64,000 nt of DNA from Streptomyces sp. NBC_01775 (lineage in GTDB: Bacteria; Actinomycetota; Actinomycetes; Streptomycetales; Streptomycetaceae). A program made the translations under genes and the position numbers. Shown piece by piece: positions 1 to 9,307 of the stretch. How positions within the stretch are numbered: the stretch's first letter is position 1; each line of letters opens with the position of its first letter. The notes under the pieces were generated by a model. It did not search any database and had not been told where the DNA came from. It was given only the letters and a program-made list of their open reading frames with translations. The DNA lies in NCBI RefSeq assembly GCF_035917675.1, contig NZ_CP109104.1, forward strand, positions 4,898,001-4,962,000, given 5' to 3'.

Positions 1-1509
1 GCCCGCGACGCCGGTGACGACCGTGAGCACGCCCAGCGGGACGTCCACGTCGACGTTCTTGAGGTTGTGCAGGCTCGCCCCTGTGATCGGGACCGAGCCC
101 TTGGGCTCCCTGACCGTCTCCCGCAGCCGCGCGCGGTGGCCCAGGTGGCGGCCGGTGAGGGTGCCGGAGGCGCGCAGGCCCGTTACGTCGCCCTCGTAGC
201 AGATCCGTCCGCCTTCGGTACCGGCGCCGGGGCCGAGGTCCACGACGTGGTCGGCGATGGCGATGACCTCGGGCTTGTGCTCGACGACCAGCACGGTGTT
301 GCCCTTGTCGCGCAGGAGCAGCAGCAGGTCGTTCATCCGCTGGATGTCGTGCGGGTGCAGGCCGATGGTGGGCTCGTCGAAGACGTAGGTGACGTCGGTG
401 AGGCTGGAGCCCAGGTGGCGCACCATCTTGACCCGCTGGGCCTCGCCGCCCGACAGCGTGGAGGAGGTGCGATCCAGGCTGAGGTAGCCCAGCCCGATCT
501 CCACCAGCGAGTCCAGCGTCTGGCGCAGGGCGGTCAGCACGGGCCCCACGGAGGTGTCCTCGATGCCGCGTATGAAGACGGCGAGGTCGCTGACCTGCAT
601 GGCGGAGCACTCCGCGATGTTCAACCCGTTGATCTTCGAGGCCAGCACGGCGGGGGCGAGCCGGGTGCCGCCGCAGGCCGTACACGGCTCGAAGACGACG
701 GCGCGGTCCACGAACTCCCGGATGTGGGACTGCATCGACTCGCGGTCCTTGGACAGATACGTCCGCTGGATACGGGTGATCACGCCGTCGTAGGTGAGGT
801 TGCTGGAGCCGACCTTGACCTTCGTCGACGGCATGTGGAGGAGCGCGTCCCACTCCTCCTGGGTGAAGTCGCGCACCTTCTTGTCCGGATCGTAGAAACC
901 GGAGCCCACCATCACCTGCCAGAACCAGGAGTCCACGGCGAACCCCGGTGCCTTGACCGCCCCTTCGCGCACCGACAGGTCGCGGTCCACGATCTGGTCG
1001 ACGTCGATCCTGGTGGCCTCGCCCAGGCCCTCGCACTCCGGGCACATGCCCTCGGTGCTGTTGAAGCTGAAGGCGGTGGAGGTGCCCAGGTGAGGGGTGC
1101 CCAGGCGGCTGAAGATGATCCGCAGCATGGTGTAGGCGTCGGTGGCGGTGCCCACGGTGGAGCGGGAGTTGGCCCCCATCCGCTCCTGGTCGACGACGAT
1201 CGCCGCGCTCAGATTGCGCAGGCTGTCGGTGTCGGGCCGGCCCTGGCTCGGCATGAACGACTGGATGAAGGCGGTGTACGTCTCGTTGATCAGCCGCTGC
1301 GACTCGGCGGCGATGGTGCCGAAGACGAGGGAGGACTTGCCCGAACCGGAGACTCCCGTGAAGACGGTGAGCCGCCGCTTGGGTATGTCGAGCGAGACAT
1401 CCACCAGGTTGTTCTCCCGCGCGCCCCGGACCTCGATCACGCTGTGGCTGTCGGCCACGCTGTGACTGTCGGTGGGGGTCACGCTGTGGCTGGACGGGTC
1501 GGTCGGCAT
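1..1509 (-). CDS. UvrA-like ABC excinuclease-family ATPase (3' end outside the window)
   Basis: The reading frame runs from an ATG at 1509 off the left edge, so about 500 N-terminal residues are present. It shows a Walker A loop ([10 protein letters not shown]), a UvrA-type zinc-binding CPECEGLG and a CTACGGTR motif, the ABC signature [10 protein letters not shown], a Walker B ([11 protein letters not shown]), and the start of a second ATPase module (VVTGVAG) at the edge. This is the two-ABC architecture of UvrA. The shortened spacing and N-terminus resemble the UvrA-like subgroup that includes DrrC-type drug-resistance proteins rather than housekeeping UvrA; that assignment is an inference. 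A GAGGAG ribosome site lies about 8 bases before the ATG. The N-terminus carries short repeats of DSHSV. It probably binds damaged or drug-modified DNA. Confidence 0.9.
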   Translation of the reverse strand, partial: MPTDPSSHSVTPTDSHSVADSHSVIEVRGARENNLVDVSLDIPKRRLTVFTGVSGSGKSSLVFGTIAAESQRLINETYTAFIQSFMPSQGRPDTDSLRNLSAAIVVDQERMGANSRSTVGTATDAYTMLRIIFSRLGTPHLGTSTAFSFNSTEGMCPECEGLGEATRIDVDQIVDRDLSVREGAVKAPGFAVDSWFWQVMVGSGFYDPDKKVRDFTQEEWDALLHMPSTKVKVGSSNLTYDGVITRIQRTYLSKDRESMQSHIREFVDRAVVFEPCTACGGTRLAPAVLASKINGLNIAECSAMQVSDLAVFIRGIEDTSVGPVLTALRQTLDSLVEIGLGYLSLDRTSSTLSGGEAQRVKMVRHLGSSLTDVTYVFDEPTIGLHPHDIQRMNDLLLLLRDKGNTVLVVEHKPEVIAIADHVVDLGPGAGTEGGRICYEGDVTGLRASGTLTGRHLGHRARLRETVREPKGSVPITGASLHNLKNVDVDVPLGVLTVVTGVAG

Positions 1510-1598
1510 ACCGGCTCTCCTCGGCTCGCCCGTGCTCTTCGGCCCGGGTGACGTGCGTTCTGCGGGACCCGGCGGCTCCGGAGTCCCGGCTCGCCACC

Positions 1599-1950
1599 CT
1601 AGATGTGGGGTCTGACAGCGAACTCCGCGCGCGGCGTGCCGGGTTGGGGCCTCGCCCGCCGTTCGACACATGCCCACAACTGAGCGACAGCGACAGCGCC
1701 TCGGAGGTTCCCGGTGGCGCAGGTGGCGATCACCCGGTCATACGGGGCACGGCGGGGATGGCCGAGAAGCCCGTCCCCGGTCACGGTCCACGTCTCGGAC
1801 CCCGCCGCTTCCAACGAGGCGTCGGCACGGGCCGCCACATCGGGGTCGACCTCGATCGTCGTCACGTTGTCCTCACCGAGTCGGTGACACATCAGGGCGG
1901 AGGAGTAGCCGGTACCCGTGCCGATCTCAAGCTCTCCTCGGTTACGGACA
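1599..1950 (-). pseudogene. tgmC: Truncated methyltransferase of the ATP-grasp peptide (graspetide) system
   Basis: In one frame this stretch encodes a classic SAM-binding motif (ELEIGTGTGYSS), an acidic loop (TTIEVDPDVAARAD), then VTGDGLLGHP and APYDRVIATC. These are hallmarks of the protein-L-isoaspartate-like methyltransferases that accompany ATP-grasp peptide maturases in Streptomyces. Similarity begins abruptly beside the stop of the precursor relic and fails after about position 1704, where the frame continues into unrelated sequence to a stop at 1599. Roughly the first 100 residues and the C-terminal domain are missing, so it cannot be a functional enzyme. Intact relatives are thought to form aspartate methyl esters that close to aspartimides on the modified peptide. 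Confidence 0.7.
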
Positions 1951-2178
1951 TCAGTCCTGCTGGTTGTCCTGGTCGTGCCCCTGGTCGGGCGCGGAGTCGG
2001 AGTTCGTGGTCGTGGAGGTCTCGGTGCCGGAGCTGGTGCCGTGCTCACCCATCTCGACCACATGGCCGGCACGGTCACGGAAGCCGCCGAGCTGCGTGGC
2101 GGGGTCGATGGTGACCGTGGCGTGCGGGCGGTGGACGGTGGTCGGGTACGGCGCGAGTCGACCGACACACCACGGGCG
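1951..2178 (-). pseudogene. tgmA: Relic of an ATP-grasp-modified RiPP precursor (TgmA/GRASP_targ type)
   Basis: Read leftward from about 2178 to the TGA at 1951-1953, the frame gives RPW, then RLAPYPTTV, ATVTIDPATQLG, GHVVEMGEHGTSSG and a Thr/Ser/Asp/Gln-rich tail. This matches the layout of Streptomyces graspetide precursors: a conserved leader block (PWG..RLAPYPT), a central DxAT..G block, VVEMG.HGT, then a Thr/Asp-rich core. No ATG, GTG, TTG or CTG exists in frame upstream before an in-frame stop at 2233-2235, ten bases from the photolyase start, so the initiation region appears to be lost. The maturase gene expected downstream is absent: the methyltransferase relic starts immediately after the stop. 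I read this as a decayed locus; use of a non-canonical ATT start is unlikely but not excluded. Confidence 0.65.
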
Positions 2179-2243
2179 GGCCCGCGGGCCCCGAATGCCG
2201 GGGTGTGCGTGACGAGGGGCGTGCGGGGCGCGTTACCGCTCGC

Positions 2244-3698
2244 GTGAGTGTCTCGATCGCGCTGTTCACCGCCGACCTCCGCCTCCGCGACAACCCCGTA
2301 CTGCGCGCCGCGCTGGCCGGGGCCGACGAGGTGGTGCCGCTGTTCGTGCTGGACCGGGGGGTGGCGGCGGCGGGGTTCGACGTGCCCAACCGCCGGGCCT
2401 TCCTCGCGGACTGCCTCGCCGCACTCGACGAGGGGCTGCGGGAGCGGGGCGGCCGGCTCGTGCTGCGGGCCGGGGACGTGGCCGGGGAGACGGCCAGGGC
2501 CGCGCGCGAGTGCGGGGCGCATGAGGTGCATGTGGCGGCCGATGTCAGTGGTTACGCCCAGCGCCGCGAGGAGCGGCTGCGCGCCGCGCTGGCGGAGGTG
2601 GGATGTGCGCTGCGGGTGCACGACGCGGTGACGTCCGTACTGGCGCCCGGCGCCGAGGTGCCCAGCGGTGGGCGCGACCACTTCGCCGTCTTCACGCCGT
2701 ACTACCGCCGCTGGCGCGCGGCTGGGTGGCGTACGCCTCTGGGCGCTCCGCGCGCCGTGCGGGTGCCGGAGAAAGCCGGTTCGCTCGAACTGCCGCGCGG
2801 GGACCGCGTGGACGGGGTCTCCCCCGGGCTCGCGGCGGGCGGCGAGCGGGTGGGACGGGAGCGGTGGGCCTCGTGGCGGCGCGCGGGGGCGCTGCGGACC
2901 TACGGCGGCGCGGGTGGGGGCGGTGCCTCTCGCGGCGGTGGCGGCCAGGACGATCTGGGCGCCGACGCCACCTCGCGCCTCTCCCCGCACCTGCACTTCG
3001 GCACCCTCTCCCCCGTCGAACTCGCCCACGAGGCCCTCGGGAAGGCAGGGAAAGCCGGACCGGGCGGCGGGAGCGCCGGGCCCGGCGCCGAGGCTTTCGT
3101 ACGGCAGCTCGCCTGGCGGGACTTCCACCGTCAGGTGCTCGCCGCGCGCCCCGGGACGGCGCACGTCGACTACCGTCCGCACGGCGACCGCTGGCGCGCC
3201 GAGCGCGGAGCCGCCGCCCGGGAGATCGCCGCCTGGCGCGCGGGCCGCACCGGATACCCCGTGATCGACGCGGCGATGCGGCAGCTCCGGTACGAGGGCT
3301 GGATGCACAACAGGGCGCGGCTGCTGGCCGCGTCGTTCCTCACCAAGACCCTGTACGTGGACTGGCGCACCGGCGCAGCCCACTTCCTCGCGCTGCTCGT
3401 GGACGGTGATGTGGCCAACAACCAGCTCAACTGGCAATGGGCGGCAGGTACCGGCACCGACACCCGCCCCAACCGGGTGCTGAACCCGCTCACCCAGGCT
3501 CGCAAGTACGACCCGTACGGCACCTACGTCCGCCGCTGGGTGCCCGAACTGGCCGGGATCGACGGGGCGGCCGTGCACCGGCCCTGGCTGCTGGACGACG
3601 CGGAACGCGCCGCCTTGGACTACCCGGCGCCGATCGTGGACCTCAGCGAGGGGCAGGCCCGCTTCCGTGCCGCTCGGGATCGGGACGGGGGTCGGTAG
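2244..3698 (+). CDS. phr: Deoxyribodipyrimidine photolyase
   Basis: The 484-residue product has the photolyase/cryptochrome architecture. An N-terminal alpha/beta antenna-binding domain (ALFTADLRLRDNPVL) is followed by the FAD domain, with the block LSPHLHFGTLSP and the C-terminal signature WAAGTGTDTRPNRVLNP and ARKYDP. The length fits class I cyclobutane-pyrimidine-dimer photolyases, which use light and reduced FAD to split UV dimers. I start it at GTG 2244, where family similarity begins (SVSIALFTADLR); no convincing ribosome site precedes it, so translation may be weak or leaderless. Its 3' end overlaps the convergent regulator gene by 56 bp. A longer GTG start near 2205 adds residues without family similarity. 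Confidence 0.92.
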   Translation: MSVSIALFTADLRLRDNPVLRAALAGADEVVPLFVLDRGVAAAGFDVPNRRAFLADCLAALDEGLRERGGRLVLRAGDVAGETARAARECGAHEVHVAADVSGYAQRREERLRAALAEVGCALRVHDAVTSVLAPGAEVPSGGRDHFAVFTPYYRRWRAAGWRTPLGAPRAVRVPEKAGSLELPRGDRVDGVSPGLAAGGERVGRERWASWRRAGALRTYGGAGGGGASRGGGGQDDLGADATSRLSPHLHFGTLSPVELAHEALGKAGKAGPGGGSAGPGAEAFVRQLAWRDFHRQVLAARPGTAHVDYRPHGDRWRAERGAAAREIAAWRAGRTGYPVIDAAMRQLRYEGWMHNRARLLAASFLTKTLYVDWRTGAAHFLALLVDGDVANNQLNWQWAAGTGTDTRPNRVLNPLTQARKYDPYGTYVRRWVPELAGIDGAAVHRPWLLDDAERAALDYPAPIVDLSEGQARFRAARDRDGGR

Positions 3699-4728
3699 CC
3701 GGGTCGGTAGCGGGAGCGACGGCGCCGCGCAGCAGCTCCGAGCCGAGCGGGGTGGGGGAGTGGTGGGCGGTGCGGCCCGAGCGGTGGGTGGCGACCAGCC
3801 CGGCCCGCCGCAGCACGGCGGTGTGCTCGCTGGCGGAGGCGGGTGAGAGGCCGACGCGGCGCGCGAGCTGCCCCGTGGACACGCCGCTGACCCCGTCGGC
3901 GATGACCTCCAGCACGGCGGCCCGGCTGTGCCCGAGCAGCGCGGCGAGCTCGCCGCGGGGATCTGCGGGATCTGCGGGCCCGCCGTACGGACGGGTGAGC
4001 GAGGCGAGCGGGGGGTGCGCCGCCGCCTCGTAGTAGAGCGTGGGTTGCTCGTCCGCCGGGTCGCAGGGCACGTACGAGCAGAAGGCGGCCGGGGCCAGCA
4101 CCAGTCCGCGCCCGCCCAGGTGGTAGTCCTCGCCGACGACGTCATCGGGGTGTCCCGCCGTCTCCAGCACCGGCGGACGCCAGCGCAGCAAGGGATGCAG
4201 CGAGCTGAGCACGCGTTCGATGCCGCCCTCGCGGAACTGCCGTAACCGCAAGGCCTGGCCGACGGCGATCTGCGAGGAAATGGCGTGCCAGTACGGGGCG
4301 ATGGCCACCTGGTGATAGGCGCGCGCCGCCTCGGCGAACATGTCGAGGGCCTCGCGGTCGCCGTCGGCCAGGGCGCGGGTCCAGGACGGGAGGGCGCGGT
4401 GCTCGGCGACGTAGGCGAGGTCCGCGCGAAGGGCCGAACGGGGCGTGGACCGCAGCTGGTCCAGCTCCTCCTCCAGCGTGAGGAGGCCCTCGTGCGGGCG
4501 CAGGAATCGCGGGACCGGCTGGGTCGGCGTACGGGCCGCGAGGATCCCGAACAACCGCTGCCGCCCCGGCTTCCAGTCCCGTCGTACGGCACGCCGCCAC
4601 AGGTCGAGAGCGGGTGCGTCCGAGCTGTCGCGCAGCCGGTACGCGCTGAAGGTGGCCGCGGCCAGCGGGCTGGGGACGGCCGCGAGCCGGGTGCGTGCCA
4701 GATCGCTGAGCGTGAAGTGAATCCGCAT
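3643..4728 (-). CDS. ArsR-like winged-helix regulator with DUF5937 N-terminal domain, TTA codon
   Basis: The 361-residue protein starts at ATG 4728 with MRIHFTLSDLARTRLA, the typical opening of DUF5937 regulators of actinomycetes. The N-terminal two thirds is a helical domain of unknown ligand. The C-terminal part (about residues 265-320) is an ArsR-type winged helix, STGQLARRVGLSPASASEHT, followed by RRAGLVATHRSGR. It probably represses a nearby target, but none is evident from context. Codon 162 is TTA (4243-4245 on the plus strand), which in Streptomyces makes translation depend on the bldA tRNA and often marks developmentally timed genes. The 3' end overlaps the photolyase gene convergently. 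Confidence 0.85.
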   Translation of the reverse strand: MRIHFTLSDLARTRLAAVPSPLAAATFSAYRLRDSSDAPALDLWRRAVRRDWKPGRQRLFGILAARTPTQPVPRFLRPHEGLLTLEEELDQLRSTPRSALRADLAYVAEHRALPSWTRALADGDREALDMFAEAARAYHQVAIAPYWHAISSQIAVGQALRLRQFREGGIERVLSSLHPLLRWRPPVLETAGHPDDVVGEDYHLGGRGLVLAPAAFCSYVPCDPADEQPTLYYEAAAHPPLASLTRPYGGPADPADPRGELAALLGHSRAAVLEVIADGVSGVSTGQLARRVGLSPASASEHTAVLRRAGLVATHRSGRTAHHSPTPLGSELLRGAVAPATDPATDPRPDPERHGSGPAPR

Positions 4729-4926
4729 ACGAGCCGGCTCCTCCGCGTGTTTGCTCCCGCGTTCGTGTGGCCGCGGATCGTGCCGGGGCCGACATTTCGG
4801 TGAGACCCGAATCGTCTTCCCGGCCTCCGCCCACCCCAGCCACAGTAGGCCGCGAAGCCCCGACACGGCACCGGGGCGGCGGGGATCGGTGCGCGGTGCG
4901 CGAGAGCGTGATGAGGGAGGACATCG

Positions 4927-5628
4927 ATGGACGCGACGGCGGGACGGGGCACGCGGGGGGTACGGGGGGTACGGGGGGTGGCTGCGCGGGGGGCGGCGGG
5001 CCGGGCGCGCGGAAGGAGGGCACTCACGTGTGTGGCGGCTATGGCCCTGATGGTGGCCGCGGGGGCGGTGACCGCCACGGGCGCGGGCGCGGCCACGGGC
5101 GCGACCACGGGCGCGGGCGCGGCCACGGGCGCGGGCGCGGCCACGGGCGACGGCGCGGGCGCGGGCGGGGGTGGGGGCTGGCACGGGCCCGTGGTCAGCC
5201 GGCCCGCGCAGCCGGAGCTCGACTACCCGCGCGGGGAAGTGTGCGCGTTTCCCGTGCACGCGACGTTTCCCGTCGTGGACATGGTGAAGAAGACCTGGTT
5301 CAACGACGCGGGCGATCCGGTCTTCGCCATCACCAGCGGCCCGTTGGTGATGGACGCGAAGAACCTGGACACCGGGAAGACCGTGCGGCGCGACCTGTCG
5401 GGTACGGGCCCGCAGACGTACCCGCGGCCCGGCAGCGACACTCACGTGCTCAGTGGCGGGGACTGGGGCGCGTTGCTGCACAGCGGCGATCGTCCGGTCC
5501 ACAACAAGTGGCTGATCTCGCGCGGCTTCATGTCCGTCAAGTACACGAAGAAGGACGGCCGTACGACGCGCGAACTGCTCGCGCTGGAGGGCCGGTACGA
5601 GGATCTGTGCAAGACCCTCGGCCGTTAG
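4927..5628 (+). CDS. Secreted hypothetical protein with Ala/Gly/Thr repeats
   Basis: A GGGAGG ribosome site precedes the ATG at a normal distance. The 233-residue product has an Arg-rich N-terminus, a hydrophobic segment at about residues 35-55 (CVAAMALMVAAGAV) and then a run of Ala-Thr-Gly repeats, consistent with a signal peptide and a flexible spacer. The conserved-looking part (about residues 95-233) contains two cysteines (GEVCAFP and YEDLCKTLG) that could form a disulphide, plus FNDAGDPVFAITSGP. I do not recognise the family. The repeat-coding DNA (about 5070-5165) is a 6-12 bp tandem repeat and is probably length-variable. It stands alone between the divergent DUF5937 regulator and the convergent membrane protein gene. 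Confidence 0.7.
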   Translation: MDATAGRGTRGVRGVRGVAARGAAGRARGRRALTCVAAMALMVAAGAVTATGAGAATGATTGAGAATGAGAATGDGAGAGGGGGWHGPVVSRPAQPELDYPRGEVCAFPVHATFPVVDMVKKTWFNDAGDPVFAITSGPLVMDAKNLDTGKTVRRDLSGTGPQTYPRPGSDTHVLSGGDWGALLHSGDRPVHNKWLISRGFMSVKYTKKDGRTTRELLALEGRYEDLCKTLGR

Positions 5629-5694
5629 GCCCTGTCGTGGCGTGCTCCGCCGAACGCCTGGCCGTGGCGTCGTCCGCCGGGCGCCGGCCGGGCG

Positions 5695-7275
5695 TCACCA
5701 GCCGGTGAGCAGCAGGTGGTTCACGAGCAGGGCCAGCGCCGTCTGTGCGGACAGCCAGGCGCGGGCGCCCCGGCGGGGGAGGAGCGCGGCGGCGGGCAGC
5801 GTCCAGACGGCGAACGGCAGCCAGATCCGCTCCGTCTCCGCCTTGCTCATCCCCGACAGGTCGGCCACGAGGAGCGTCAGCAGCGCGGCGAGGACGAGCA
5901 CCACGAGCCGGTACGCGCCCGCTCGGCCCGGGGGCACCTTGTGCGCGTCCCCGTTCCGCCGCGGGCCGCCGTTGCCCTGCGGGCTGTCGCTCCTCCGAGG
6001 GCCGCCGCTCCGCCGCAGGCCGCCCACCGCGCCGGGCGCCCTCGTCAGCGCGCGCCGCAGCCCCGCGACCGTGGCGGGGCCGACGACGACCGCCGTGCAG
6101 GCGAGGTTGGCCCACACCCAGTAGCCGTACGGCCTGATCGCCGCGGCTCCCTGGTAGTAGCGCTCGGTCAGCAGCCGGTAGCCCTCCCACCAGTTGAAGC
6201 CCGCCAGGGTGAAGGCGAGGGCGACCAGCGCGGCGCCCGTCAGGGCGTACGGCAGCGGGCGGGCGGTGCGGGCCGCCACCAGGACGGCACCGGCGAGCAG
6301 CGCGTAGAGGGTCAGGCCGTACGAGAGGTAGCAGGTGAGGCCGAACAGCAGTCCGGCCGCCAGCGCCGTCGCGCGCGGCGCGCGGCTCTTTCGGGTGGCG
6401 GCCAGGGCGAGCAGCGCGAGGGACCAGGCGGCGACGGCGGTGAAGTAACCGTCGGCCGAGACTCCCGCCCACACCGCGGCGGGCGCCGCCACCACGAACG
6501 GCGCCGCCGCGCGGGCCCGTTCCTCGTCGGCCAGGGCGCGCACGGTCACCAGCACGGCTACGGCGGCCGAGGCACCCGCGGTCACGCACCAGGCGGCGGC
6601 CCAGGCGCCGCCGCCCAGCCCGGCGCGGTCGAGCCCGACGAAGGTGAGGACCGCACCCGGCGGGTGCCCGGCGACGTGCGGCACCCAGTGGTCGGGGGAG
6701 CCGAGCAGGATGTGGTCGGTGAAGCCGCGCAGCGCGGCCCCGACGTCGTCGAAACGGCCGATCTCGCGCAGGTATTCGTACCGGGTGGTCAGCCGTCGGG
6801 CCGCGCCGCGCTGCCAGCCGTCGATCAGTGCCAGCGACCACGTCCAGGCCATCGCGGTCGCCCAGGTCGTCAGCAGCAGCCGCTGCCAGGGCAGCCGCGC
6901 CGCCAGCGACGGCCCCCAGGCGACGACGGCCACGGCGACCAGCACAGCGGCGGCGCTGCCCGGCCCCACATGCGGGGCCCAGTGGGCGTAGAACGGGGGC
7001 CAGTTGACCCGCAGCGTGCCGTGCTCGTGCTGCACGGCCGAGCCGACGCCGATGGCGAGGGCCACCAGCAGCGCGGCGAGGGCGACGGCCCCGAGGTCGG
7101 GGCCGGTCCCGCGACGGGCGGGGTCGGCGCGGTGGCGGAGGTCTTGGCGGGCTGGGCGGGACGGGAAGGGGGCCTCCGCGCGCGGGGGCGGGGCGGGCTC
7201 GGGGGCAGGTTCGGGGGTGGTTCGTGGGGGCACGTTCCGCACGGTAGGCCGTGCGGGGCCCTGTGGGGGCGGCAC
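5695..7275 (-). CDS. Polytopic integral membrane protein, possibly GT-C-like
   Basis: The product of up to 526 residues has a Pro/Arg-rich cytoplasmic N-terminus followed by about ten to twelve hydrophobic segments, for example GAVALAALLVALAIGVGSAV, and loops rich in Trp, Tyr and His. An early loop has GHPPGAVLTF, resembling the first-loop region of mannosyltransferase-like GT-C proteins. I infer a possible lipid-linked sugar transferase, but no catalytic Asp pair is certain. The start is ambiguous: GTG 7275 gives the longest frame, with other in-frame GTGs at 7242 and 7233 and no clear ribosome site at any. It is divergent from the molybdoenzyme gene and probably belongs to the same membrane/glycan block. 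Confidence 0.75.
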   Translation of the reverse strand: MPPPQGPARPTVRNVPPRTTPEPAPEPAPPPRAEAPFPSRPARQDLRHRADPARRGTGPDLGAVALAALLVALAIGVGSAVQHEHGTLRVNWPPFYAHWAPHVGPGSAAAVLVAVAVVAWGPSLAARLPWQRLLLTTWATAMAWTWSLALIDGWQRGAARRLTTRYEYLREIGRFDDVGAALRGFTDHILLGSPDHWVPHVAGHPPGAVLTFVGLDRAGLGGGAWAAAWCVTAGASAAVAVLVTVRALADEERARAAAPFVVAAPAAVWAGVSADGYFTAVAAWSLALLALAATRKSRAPRATALAAGLLFGLTCYLSYGLTLYALLAGAVLVAARTARPLPYALTGAALVALAFTLAGFNWWEGYRLLTERYYQGAAAIRPYGYWVWANLACTAVVVGPATVAGLRRALTRAPGAVGGLRRSGGPRRSDSPQGNGGPRRNGDAHKVPPGRAGAYRLVVLVLAALLTLLVADLSGMSKAETERIWLPFAVWTLPAAALLPRRGARAWLSAQTALALLVNHLLLTGW

Positions 7276-7346
7276 GTGGAGGACGTCAGCGTTTCGTCAT
7301 GAGTCGCAGCGTCCTGCCCGGGTGCCTGTCCGCTTACGGTCGCGCC

Positions 7347-8759
7347 ATGGGCGACCGACGTACCCTCTTCCCCCGGAAGACCTTCCCCCGGAAATCCCTC
7401 CGCCGGAAATCCCTCCGCCGAGACCGGCTTCCCTCCGACCCGCGCTTCTGGCGCAGCCCGCTGCGCGGCCCCTGGCTGACGGCGGTGCTCGGCACCGTGC
7501 TGCTGGCCGGGATCACCCTGCTGTTCGTGACGGGGCTGCTCTCCTACGCCGCGTACAACCCGGAGCTGTCGGCGGTCAACGACAAGACGCCCGACAAGGG
7601 CCTGCTCGGCTTCTACCTGTTCGACTGGCCGACCAGCCCGCACTGGCTCTACCGGCTCACCCAGGGGCTGCACGTCACGGTGGGGATCGCGCTGGTGCCG
7701 GTGCTGCTGGCCAAGCTGTGGTCGGTCATCCCGAAGCTGTTCGCGCTGCCCCCGGCCCGCTCGGCGGCGCACGCGCTGGAGCGGATCTCGCTGCTCCTGC
7801 TGGTGGGCGGTGTGCTGTTCGAGTTCGTGACGGGGCTGCTGAACGTCCAGCTCGACTATGTGTTCCCCGGCTCGTTCTACCCCCTGCACTTCTACGGCGC
7901 CTGGGTCTTCGCCGCCGCCTTCGTGGTGCACGTGGTCCTGCGGCTGCCCAAGGCCGTACGAGTACTGCGCGCCGGACGGCCCGCCGAGGCCGCGAGGGCG
8001 GGCGCGGGCCCGGAGCCGGATGTGGGGTCGGGCCCGGAGCCGGATGTGGAGCCGGAGCCGGAGCCGGATGTGGGGTCGGGGCTGGTACCGCCGGCGCCCG
8101 CGGCGCCGACCCTCTCCCGGCGCGGCGCGCTCGGCGCGGTGGGCGGGGGCTCGCTGCTGCTGCTGGGGCTGACGGCAGGCCAGAACTTCGACGGCGTCGC
8201 GCGGCGCACCGCGCTGCTCGCCCCGCACGGCGGGAGCGACCCGGGCCCGGGGCCCTACCGCTTCCAGATCAACAAGACCGCCGCGGCCGTCGGCGTCACC
8301 GCGCGCCGGACAGGGGAGGGCTGGCGGCTGACCGTCGAGGGCGCGGACCGCCGGTCACTGCGGCTGACCCGCGCGGCGCTGCTGCGCCTGCCCCAGCACG
8401 GCGCGGCGCTGCCGATCGCCTGCGTGGAGGGCTGGTCGACCTCCGACCTGGACTGGAGCGGGGTGCGGCTGCGCGACCTGGCCGAGCTGGTGGGCTTCGG
8501 CGCCAACGGGGGAGACGCGCTGGGCGGGGACGGGCTGCCCGGGGTGTTCGTGGAATCGCTCCAGCGGCACGGCTCCTTCCGCGAGGTGGCGCTGAGCCCG
8601 GCGCAGGTGCGGGACCCGCGCTCGCTGCTGGCGCTGCGCGTCGGCGGCCGGGACCTCTCCCTGGACCACGGCTACCCGGCGCGCGTCATCGTCCCGGCCG
8701 CGCCCGGCGTCCACAACACCAAATGGGTGGCCCGCCTGGCGTTCGGGGCCTCGCGATGA
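7347..8759 (+). CDS. Membrane-tethered molybdopterin oxidoreductase (YedY/sulfite-oxidase fold)
   Basis: The 470-residue protein has two parts. Residues about 45-205 hold four hydrophobic helices with histidines in helices or loops (YRLTQGLHVTVG, YPLHFYGAW), like a cytochrome-b561 or ferric-reductase membrane domain. A repetitive Gly-Pro-Glu-Asp-Val linker follows, then an internal twin-arginine-like motif (LSRRGALGAVGGG) and a molybdopterin domain. Cys359 in IACVEGWS is the expected molybdenum ligand of the sulfite oxidase superfamily, and GYPARVIVP and KWV fit the fold. I infer electron transfer between a b-type haem and an extracytoplasmic Mo centre; the substrate is unknown. I chose ATG 7347. 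It overlaps the next gene by 4 bases (ATGA), indicating coupling. Confidence 0.88.
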   Translation: MGDRRTLFPRKTFPRKSLRRKSLRRDRLPSDPRFWRSPLRGPWLTAVLGTVLLAGITLLFVTGLLSYAAYNPELSAVNDKTPDKGLLGFYLFDWPTSPHWLYRLTQGLHVTVGIALVPVLLAKLWSVIPKLFALPPARSAAHALERISLLLLVGGVLFEFVTGLLNVQLDYVFPGSFYPLHFYGAWVFAAAFVVHVVLRLPKAVRVLRAGRPAEAARAGAGPEPDVGSGPEPDVEPEPEPDVGSGLVPPAPAAPTLSRRGALGAVGGGSLLLLGLTAGQNFDGVARRTALLAPHGGSDPGPGPYRFQINKTAAAVGVTARRTGEGWRLTVEGADRRSLRLTRAALLRLPQHGAALPIACVEGWSTSDLDWSGVRLRDLAELVGFGANGGDALGGDGLPGVFVESLQRHGSFREVALSPAQVRDPRSLLALRVGGRDLSLDHGYPARVIVPAAPGVHNTKWVARLAFGASR

Positions 8760-9307
8760 GGGGCGGCGGGGGGCAGCCGCACCGCGATGGGGCGCGGCGG
8801 CACCGTCATGCGGAAACCGCCTGGCACCTTGTCCTGCTGTTCGCGTCGTTCGCCGTCACCGCCTACGCGGGCGTACGGCTGCTGGCCGACGACGCACTGG
8901 CCGTCGCCGTGTGGCTGGTGGGCGCCGCGCTGCTGCACGATCTGGTGCTGGTGCCGCTGTACTCGCTGGCGGACCGCGCGCTGCGCCCGGCGGGCCGGTA
9001 TCTGAACCACGTGCGGATCCCCGCGCTGCTGGCCGCGCTCCTGCTGCTGGTCTGGTTCCCGCTGATCGTCGGCCCGCCCGCCCGCTACGCGCGGACGACG
9101 GGGCACCCGCCCCCGGACTACGCGGCCCGCTGGCTGTTGGTGACGGCGGCACTGTTCGCGGCGTCGGGGCTGTGGCTGCTGGTGCGCACGTGGCGGGACG
9201 GCAGCCGGCGGGCCGATGGACGGCGGGTCCATGGGCGCCGGGTCGGCGGGCGGCGGGGTCAGGGGCGGCGGAGCGCCAGGAACGAGCGTTCTCCGACGGA
9301 CCACTGA
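8756..9307 (+). CDS. Small hypothetical membrane protein coupled to the molybdoenzyme
   Basis: The start ATG at 8756 overlaps the stop of the molybdoenzyme gene (ATGA), so the two are probably translated together. The 183-residue protein has four predicted hydrophobic helices at about residues 22-45, 50-70, 85-105 and 125-150, including WHLVLLFASFAVTAYAGV and LLAALLLLVWFPLIVG, and ends in an Arg/Gly-rich tail. I do not recognise the family. From context it may be a subunit or partner of the upstream membrane oxidoreductase. Its last 49 bases overlap the convergent methyltransferase gene. Confidence 0.75.
   Translation: MRGGGGQPHRDGARRHRHAETAWHLVLLFASFAVTAYAGVRLLADDALAVAVWLVGAALLHDLVLVPLYSLADRALRPAGRYLNHVRIPALLAALLLLVWFPLIVGPPARYARTTGHPPPDYAARWLLVTAALFAASGLWLLVRTWRDGSRRADGRRVHGRRVGGRRGQGRRSARNERSPTDH

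Noticed and set aside
1599..5144. A 1,181-codon minus-strand open frame
   Set aside because: It is mostly antisense to the photolyase gene and out of frame with the DUF5937 regulator. Only its last 110 codons match a family (the methyltransferase relic).
4767..5708. Plus-strand frame overlapping the secreted protein gene
   Set aside because: It is an Arg/Gly-rich shadow of the gene at 4927-5628, which has the ribosome site and signal peptide.
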